Below, piece after piece: positions 58,889-64,000 of a stretch of 64,000 bases of DNA; the stretch's first letter is position 1; each line of letters opens with the position of its first letter. Made by a program: the position numbers and the translations under genes. The DNA lies in assembly GCF_010731115.1 (NCBI RefSeq), contig NZ_AP022616.1:1550001-1614000 (forward strand), written 5' to 3'. Source of the DNA: Mycolicibacterium phocaicum. Lineage in GTDB: Bacteria; Actinomycetota; Actinomycetes; Mycobacteriales; Mycobacteriaceae. Below the pieces are notes generated by a model that made no database searches, had not been told where the DNA came from, and saw nothing but the letters and a program-made list of their open reading frames with translations.

Positions 58889-60844
58889 TCAGGCCGCGAT
58901 GATCCCCGCCGACGTCCCGCACGCCACCAGGACCGTGCAGGCAGCCACTGGCGCGGGATCCTCGGTACCGACCAGCGGCGGCAGCGGCGGCATGAAGATC
59001 GGCACGAGGCCGGCCCCCGTGACCCCGGTCAGCCTGGCGACGACCTGCGCGACGGCGTTCGTCGCCGCGTAGGTCAGGCTCCCGACCAGCTGCACGGGCA
59101 ACGTCATCGCCTGTGCCAGCGGGCTGATGACGAAAATGTGTTGCGCCGCGATCGACTCCAGTTGCGCCGTCACCGCATCGAACCCTTGATTGAGGAAGTA
59201 GGGCACGGACGCGAAGACCGTCCGGATGCCGAGTTTCAGATCGGTGCCGATGTCGGGGTATCCGTACTTGCCGATGACATCCAGCACCGCGGCTCGCAGC
59301 GCGGCGTCGTCGTCGATCGGTGTGACCGTGCTGCCGCCCAGGTTGGTGATCGAGACACCGTCGGACTTGGGCGCGGGGGTGCCGCCGAACAACGTCACCA
59401 CCGTCGGCGTGACGTCGACGATCTGGTACTTCAGGTTGACCCCACCGGCCGTGAACAGATTCGGGTTGTTGGCGATGACGAAAGTCGATGTCTCATTGGG
59501 TGATTGGAAACCGTGACCGAGGCCCTTACTGGCCTGGTGACCGTGATCGGTGACGACGATGACGGTCCACTGCTCCCCGGTCGCGGCTTCCCAGTCATTG
59601 ACCTGCTGCATGATCTCGCCGATGTTCTGGTCGACATTGCGCACCGCGTCGGCGTACTGCTGGGACGCGCCACCGTAGTTGTGCCCGTTCTCGTCGACTC
59701 CGACGAAGTAGCTGAACACGAAGTTCGGCTTGTTCGGGTCGGCGGCGGCGATCGCGGCCTCGGTCGCGTCGCCGACGGCGTCGTCGGTGAGTGACCAGTC
59801 GGAGTCACCCGCGATGTGCGAGATGTTGACGACGTGGTCGGCGCCCACCGAGCCCGACACGGCGATGGCCGAGATGACGTCCCAATTCGCGATGGCCGTG
59901 GTCTGGATACCGGGGTTGAAGGTCTCGAGCTGGTTGAAAACCGTGGGCCACGTGTCGTAGACGGCCGGATTGAAGATGTTGTTGATGACGCCGGTCTTCT
60001 CACCCCAGACGCCGGTCAGGATGGCGGTCCACGACGGATTGCTGATCGTGGTGTGCCCGACGATGCTCGCGGGCGCCGTGGTGCCGCCCTGCATCAGTTC
60101 GAAGAAGTGGGCGTTGGCCGGGTCCGCCAGCACCCGGCTCAGGTTGGTGCCGTCGACGCCGATCACCAGCACGTTGGGCGTGGTATCGGCGAGCGTCGAA
60201 ACCGGCTGCGGTGCAACGGCACTGGTGGGCTTGAGCGTCTTGCGTTCGAGTTCATCGCGCACCGCAGCCAGGGCCACCAGCACCGATGTCGAGCTGAGCG
60301 GCGATACCGGCGCCTGAAGCGAACGCAGGGCCCTGGTGAGTTTCGCGATCGGTGTGGTGGACACCGCGGCCACCTTGACGGTCGGCTGTGCGGCGCTCGC
60401 CTGCGCCGCGACGGCCGTGACCGTCGGAGTCGCCACGGACTTGGCCGGAACCGCGGCCGTGACGCGCGGCAGGCTCACCCGGGGTGCTGCCTCATCCGCT
60501 TTGTCTGCCTTGCCGTTGTCGACCTTTCCCTTGTCGGGTTTGTCAGCGGCGGCGGCCTTCTGAACCTTCTTGTCGGGCTTGTCGGCCGTGTCCTTGCCAG
60601 CCTTGTCCTTGTCGGCCTTGTCCGCGTGCTTGTTGGATTTCGGCTTCGGCTTGGCCGGTTTGCGCTGCTTCTTCTCCGGAGCGCCCGACGGCGTGCCAGC
60701 CGACTGGGATGACGTCGTCGTCCCGGCGGCACCTGCGGTGGTGTCGGCCCACGCCGGGCAGTCACCCCACCCCGCGAGCGCGGTACCGATCCCGAGTGCG
60801 ACCGCCAGTCCCCCGACCCGACCAATGCATCTTCCCGCTGTCAT
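58889..60844 (-). CDS. Secreted alkaline-phosphatase-superfamily phosphodiesterase, Lys-rich linker
   Basis: 651 residues. Signal peptide (MTAGRCIGRVGGLAVALGIG start, ending near PAWA), then about 80 residues of K/D/A repeats (KADKDKAGKDTADKPDKK). The catalytic domain is nucleotide pyrophosphatase-like: VIGVDGTNLSR, Thr in TISNPSWTAILTG, metal sites FVGVDENGHNYG and VTDHGHQ, and a later GHGF. A hydrophobic C-terminus ends ACGTSAGIIAA. Cell-wall retention through the charged repeats is inferred. Confidence 0.85.
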   Translation of the reverse strand: MTAGRCIGRVGGLAVALGIGTALAGWGDCPAWADTTAGAAGTTTSSQSAGTPSGAPEKKQRKPAKPKPKSNKHADKADKDKAGKDTADKPDKKVQKAAAADKPDKGKVDNGKADKADEAAPRVSLPRVTAAVPAKSVATPTVTAVAAQASAAQPTVKVAAVSTTPIAKLTRALRSLQAPVSPLSSTSVLVALAAVRDELERKTLKPTSAVAPQPVSTLADTTPNVLVIGVDGTNLSRVLADPANAHFFELMQGGTTAPASIVGHTTISNPSWTAILTGVWGEKTGVINNIFNPAVYDTWPTVFNQLETFNPGIQTTAIANWDVISAIAVSGSVGADHVVNISHIAGDSDWSLTDDAVGDATEAAIAAADPNKPNFVFSYFVGVDENGHNYGGASQQYADAVRNVDQNIGEIMQQVNDWEAATGEQWTVIVVTDHGHQASKGLGHGFQSPNETSTFVIANNPNLFTAGGVNLKYQIVDVTPTVVTLFGGTPAPKSDGVSITNLGGSTVTPIDDDAALRAAVLDVIGKYGYPDIGTDLKLGIRTVFASVPYFLNQGFDAVTAQLESIAAQHIFVISPLAQAMTLPVQLVGSLTYAATNAVAQVVARLTGVTGAGLVPIFMPPLPPLVGTEDPAPVAACTVLVACGTSAGIIAA

Positions 60845-60955
60845 CCGGAATGTATAACGCGCGACAATTATCGGCCGCACAGGAATCGCGAACCTGACAC
60901 ACAGTCATCCCGAAGGTTGGACACCCGCCGCCCCGCCGCGCGTTACCGTGGCAAC

Positions 60956-61351
60956 GTGCCGCATCCGATCATGTTCGACGATGACGACCCCGGCCTGGCA
61001 GAGCTGCGCGCGGTCGCACTGGGCTTCCCCGAGGCCTTCGAGAAGGTGTCGTGGGGCCGGCCGGTGTTCTGCGCGCCCAAGATGTTCGCGATGTACGGCG
61101 GCAATTCGAAGACGACGGGCGAGATGGTCGCTTACCCGCATTCTCTACTGGTCAAGGTTGACGAGTCCGACCGCGCAGCACTGGAACAGGATTCGCGGTT
61201 CTACTATCCCGCCTACATGGGTCCGTCCGGCTGGCTCGGGCTGGATTTCACCGCGGCGAAGGTCGACTGGCACGAGGTCCGGGAGCTGCTCGATGCGTCG
61301 TTCCGGCTGGTCGCGCCGAAGCGATTGATCAAGCTACTCGACGCGCAATGA
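60956..61351 (+). CDS. MmcQ/YjbR-family protein
   Basis: 131 residues; CyaY-like DNA-binding fold family. Characteristic motifs are LGFPEAFEKVSWGRPVF, LLVKVDESDRAALEQD and the C-terminal WHEVRELLDASFRLVAPKR. Function is poorly defined. GTG at 60956 gives the family start; ATG at 60971 is shorter. Its end overlaps the convergent methyltransferase gene by 23 nt. Confidence 0.85.
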   Translation: MPHPIMFDDDDPGLAELRAVALGFPEAFEKVSWGRPVFCAPKMFAMYGGNSKTTGEMVAYPHSLLVKVDESDRAALEQDSRFYYPAYMGPSGWLGLDFTAAKVDWHEVRELLDASFRLVAPKRLIKLLDAQ

Positions 61352-61970
61352 GGTAGGCCTGCGGCGTGGATTCGGCTCCGTCGTCGTCAGGTTGCCGGAC
61401 CAGTTCGGCGTAGAGGCGAAAACCATTGCTCGACAACAGGTCTGTGACCACCTCCGGCCGACGACGGATGAACGTCAAGTTCACGGCCTCGCCATCGAAG
61501 TCCGTCAGCACCCGCGGCTCGTCCCCGACCTGGAACGCCAACAGCAGCACACCGTCCGCCGCGAGCACCCGGTGGAACTCGGCGAAGACCCGCGGCAGGT
61601 GCGCGTCCGGTACGTGGATGATCGAGTACCAGGCACAGAGCCCGCCGACGCTGCCTTCGGCCACGTCGAGGTCGAGCATCGAACCGACGCGAAACGGCAG
61701 ACCCGGATTGTGCTGCCGCGCCTGCGCGATCATGTTGGGCGACAGATCGATTCCCGTGACGTCGAGGCCGGCCGCCGCGAGTGCTGCGGTGGCCACCCCG
61801 GTTCCGCAGCCCACGTCCAGCACCCTGCTTCCTCGGCCCACCAGTTCAGCGAAGGCACCGATCATGGCGCGGTCCAACGGCCTGTCATCGAGATGGCTTT
61901 GGAAGCGGGCGACGTAGTGTGCCGCCGCACGGTCGTAGCCGTCGCGCGTCAAGGCCACAAAATCAGGCAT
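61329..61970 (-). CDS. Class I SAM-dependent methyltransferase
   Basis: 213 residues. Motif I VLDVGCGTGVATAAL (about residues 49-63), the acidic strand GIDLSPNMIAQARQ and post-motif WYSIIHVPDAHLPRVF fit the methyltransferase-11/25 group. Substrate unknown. ATG at 61970 begins the conserved part; the frame extends upstream without support. Confidence 0.87.
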   Translation of the reverse strand: MPDFVALTRDGYDRAAAHYVARFQSHLDDRPLDRAMIGAFAELVGRGSRVLDVGCGTGVATAALAAAGLDVTGIDLSPNMIAQARQHNPGLPFRVGSMLDLDVAEGSVGGLCAWYSIIHVPDAHLPRVFAEFHRVLAADGVLLLAFQVGDEPRVLTDFDGEAVNLTFIRRRPEVVTDLLSSNGFRLYAELVRQPDDDGAESTPQAYLIARRVA

Positions 61971-62067
61971 CGGCCAACCGTACGCGGGCCCGGCGACACG
62001 GCGATTGGACGCGTGGCTTCCGCAGCGCGACCTGGTGTCGTGCTGCCGGGCAGCATGGGGCGCCGAA

Positions 62068-63471
62068 TCACCCTGCGGTCCTGTCTGTTTCACCCTCGTC
62101 GTCTCCACTCTCGGGCGGGTAGAGCGTCGGGTGGTGATACTCATTCGTCCTAGGTTGGCCGACATCGAGCAGTGGTGGTGGGGTCCAGTGGGTTCTGCCG
62201 TCGGGGCCCATGGTGGTGCTCCAGCCGCCGGTGTCGACCAGGCGGTTGTCGCGGCCGCAGGCCAGGGTCATGGTGTCGACGTTGGTCAGGCCGTCATCGC
62301 GCCAGTTGGTGACGTGATGGGCCTGGCTGCGGGAAGCGGGGGCGGTGCAGTTCGGGCGGGTGCAGCCGTGGTCCCGCCCGAACAACGCCAACCGCTGCGC
62401 GGTGCTGGCGGTTCTGGCCGCCCGGCCCAGATAGAGGGGTTGGCCGGTGTGCTCATCGAACACGGCGAGGTAGTTATCCGAGCCCTGAGCGGCCATCCGG
62501 ATCAGGTCTTTGATGGGGAGTTTGGTCCCGGTGTGCGTGAGCGCCATCCCGGCACGCTTTTCCAGGTCGGTGACGGTGCAGTTGGCGACCACCGCGACGG
62601 GGAACCCGTTGTGCACCCCCGACATCCCGGTGGCGAGCATCATCCGGCCCACGAACGTGAACGCGTCGTACTGGCGCTGCGCCAGGGTGCGGGTATCCGC
62701 ATCGATCTGCTCCTGCGTCGGGGTACCCGAGTAGCAGGGGTGTGGGTCGGCGGGGTTGCACATGCCGGGGGCGGCGTACTTGTCGAACAACACCTCCCAG
62801 TAGGCCCGCCCTTCAGGGTCGAGTTGGGCGGTCACGTCGGTGCGGCCGTCGGGCCGCTGCTTACCCATGACAAACGAGCGTTGCGGGTCGGGCTCGTCGT
62901 CGTTGGGTTCGGGGCCGTCCTGATCCAACTCGTACAAAAGTTTCTGCGCGGCGCGTCGGAGGTCCTCGGGGGTTTTGACCCTCGCATCGGCCACCAGATC
63001 CGCCTCACACTGGGCGACGGTGATCGGGTCGGCCGCCCACAACGGCAGCTTGCCGAAGAACCAGGTGATCACCTGCACGTGCTCGGCATTGATCGCACCG
63101 TCAGCCAGGGTGGCGGCGACCAGCTCCCACACCGGCCCGAGCGGCTCCCCGGTGATGGCCGAGCGCGGACCCAGCTGGTCGCAGTCCCGCACCCGCCGGC
63201 GGGCCTCCTCCCGGCTGACCCGCAACCGCACATGCAACACCTCCGGCCAATCCTTCGCCCCGATCTCCTTGGCCGTCGCCTGCGTCTGTGCCGCGGCCAG
63301 GATCCGGTGATCGACCGCCTCAGCCGCGCACCTCAACGTTTCCCGTCGGGACTGCAACGCCAACAATGTCGGCACATCCAGACCGGTGTAGTCCAGGGCT
63401 GCGAGCCGGGCCTGCGCCGCCTCGTAGGCGGCGTAGGCCTCCTCGATGACGGCCGGATCAGCGAATCCCAT
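62068..63471 (-). CDS. DUF222 / HNH endonuclease protein (13E12 family)
   Basis: 467 residues. N-terminal helical DUF222 domain (residues about 1-330) and a C-terminal HNH motif: CTRPNCTAPASRSQAHHVTNW then NVDTMTLACGRDN. Mycobacteria carry many such 13E12-type copies, sometimes associated with mobile DNA. ATG at 63471 starts the conserved domain. Biological target unknown. Confidence 0.88.
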   Translation of the reverse strand: MGFADPAVIEEAYAAYEAAQARLAALDYTGLDVPTLLALQSRRETLRCAAEAVDHRILAAAQTQATAKEIGAKDWPEVLHVRLRVSREEARRRVRDCDQLGPRSAITGEPLGPVWELVAATLADGAINAEHVQVITWFFGKLPLWAADPITVAQCEADLVADARVKTPEDLRRAAQKLLYELDQDGPEPNDDEPDPQRSFVMGKQRPDGRTDVTAQLDPEGRAYWEVLFDKYAAPGMCNPADPHPCYSGTPTQEQIDADTRTLAQRQYDAFTFVGRMMLATGMSGVHNGFPVAVVANCTVTDLEKRAGMALTHTGTKLPIKDLIRMAAQGSDNYLAVFDEHTGQPLYLGRAARTASTAQRLALFGRDHGCTRPNCTAPASRSQAHHVTNWRDDGLTNVDTMTLACGRDNRLVDTGGWSTTMGPDGRTHWTPPPLLDVGQPRTNEYHHPTLYPPESGDDEGETDRTAG

Positions 63472-63611
63472 ACATCGAACACTAGTTCGAACCACTGACA
63501 AGAAACCGCAGTTTGGGACGCCTGTGCCGAAAGTGACTGATGAGGTCAAACATGTTGCCCAGCAGGATGTTCTGCCCGCCGAGAAACTCCGAAGCTACCG
63601 CCCCGAACTCG

Positions 63612-64000
63612 TCAGTCCTCGCGGAACCCGGGCACCCATTTGTCGACGATATCGGCGTAGTTGATGGTCGCGTCGAGCTGTGCGGCGATGCCGAGCAGAC
63701 CGCCGAGCACCCGGAACATCATCAGGTAGTTGGGCGGCAGGTTCAGTTGGCGGCTGGTCTTGAACGTGGCGGCGAACTGCTCGCTGCGGATGTCTGCCGC
63801 AGTGGCGGCGATGCCCTGCAGCCACTTGCGGCTGAAGTGGAAACTCTTGTGCCGCAACGGTTCGATGTACGGCAGCAGGTAGGCGTTGATCTCCTCGTGC
63901 GACACCGTGGCACCCGGTGGGATGAAGCCTTCCTCCCGGAGGTAGGCCGTCATCTCCTCCCACTTCTCATCGCGCGCGAGCCGCAGGATGGGGCCGGTGG
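63612..64000 (-). CDS. ABC1/AarF kinase-like protein, C-terminal part
   Basis: The C-terminal 129 residues of a protein whose start is beyond the window. ILRLARDEKWEEMTAYLREEG, then RHKSFHFSRKWLQ and PPNYLMMFRVLGGLLGIAAQL match the end of ABC1/AarF (UbiB-like) kinases. The kinase motifs lie outside. Ends at TGA 63612-63614. Confidence 0.75.
   Translation of the reverse strand, partial: TGPILRLARDEKWEEMTAYLREEGFIPPGATVSHEEINAYLLPYIEPLRHKSFHFSRKWLQGIAATAADIRSEQFAATFKTSRQLNLPPNYLMMFRVLGGLLGIAAQLDATINYADIVDKWVPGFRED

Noticed and set aside
62068..63471. Insertion sequence transposase
   Set aside because: DUF222/HNH proteins are common in mycobacteria; no terminal inverted repeats or target duplications were visible around it.

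Overview
The window reads as the chromosome of a fast-growing mycobacterium (Mycobacterium/Mycolicibacterium type). G+C is high, GTG/TTG starts and leaderless promoters are common, and the right half keeps the M. tuberculosis gene order leuB-serA1-(oxidoreductase)-ilvC-ilvN-ilvB-cfp6-doxX-lppZ-gatB-pfkA-gatA-gatC-(ACT protein)-ligA. Species assignment is inference from gene content and memory of that order.

Region A (1 to about 26.8 kb) is a defence island. The + strand carries a BREX type 2 (Pgl-like) operon: pglW (5' end outside the window), pglX, an extra Abi/HEPN gene preceded by about 455 nt of hairpin-rich non-coding DNA, pglY/brxC, pglZ, brxD and brxHI. The last four are joined by 4-nt start/stop overlaps. 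A SpoU-type RNA methyltransferase, a frameshifted antitoxin-like pseudogene and a vapBC pair follow. A complete Wadjet system (jetA-jetB-jetC-jetD, minus strand, overlapping genes) comes next, then an AbrB/PIN toxin-antitoxin pair. The two TA pairs bracket Wadjet. Modification and exclusion of phage DNA (BREX), predicted RNA cleavage (HEPN, PIN toxins) and plasmid cleavage (Wadjet) are therefore stacked in about 26 kb.

Region B (26.9 to 33.7 kb) is accessory to semi-conserved. It holds a DIP1984-family gene with a tRNA-like RNA element just 3' of it, two small membrane proteins, a frameshifted RibD/DHFR-like reductase, an operon of alpha/beta hydrolase, class A beta-lactamase and lipoprotein, a MmyB-type regulator and a membrane protein.

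Region C (33.7 to 52.9 kb) is core metabolism: branched-chain amino acid and serine synthesis (leuB, serA, ilvBNC), the tRNA amidotransferase genes gatCAB, pfkA, and envelope proteins (DoxX, LppZ, GDPD). ilvB is preceded by a textbook attenuator: a strong promoter, a 15-codon leaderless leader peptide containing LLVV, a possible antiterminator and an intrinsic terminator.

Region D (52.9 to 64 kb) holds a DUF4178-DUF4247-DUF350-spermidine synthase-like cluster, a COG4705-type membrane protein, ligA, a Lys-rich secreted phosphodiesterase, a YjbR protein, a methyltransferase, a DUF222/HNH protein and the C-terminal end of an ABC1/AarF kinase-like gene.

The most promising under-described elements are the HEPN gene with its upstream repeat hairpins nested inside BREX, and the DIP1984 gene with its adjacent tRNA-like RNA.
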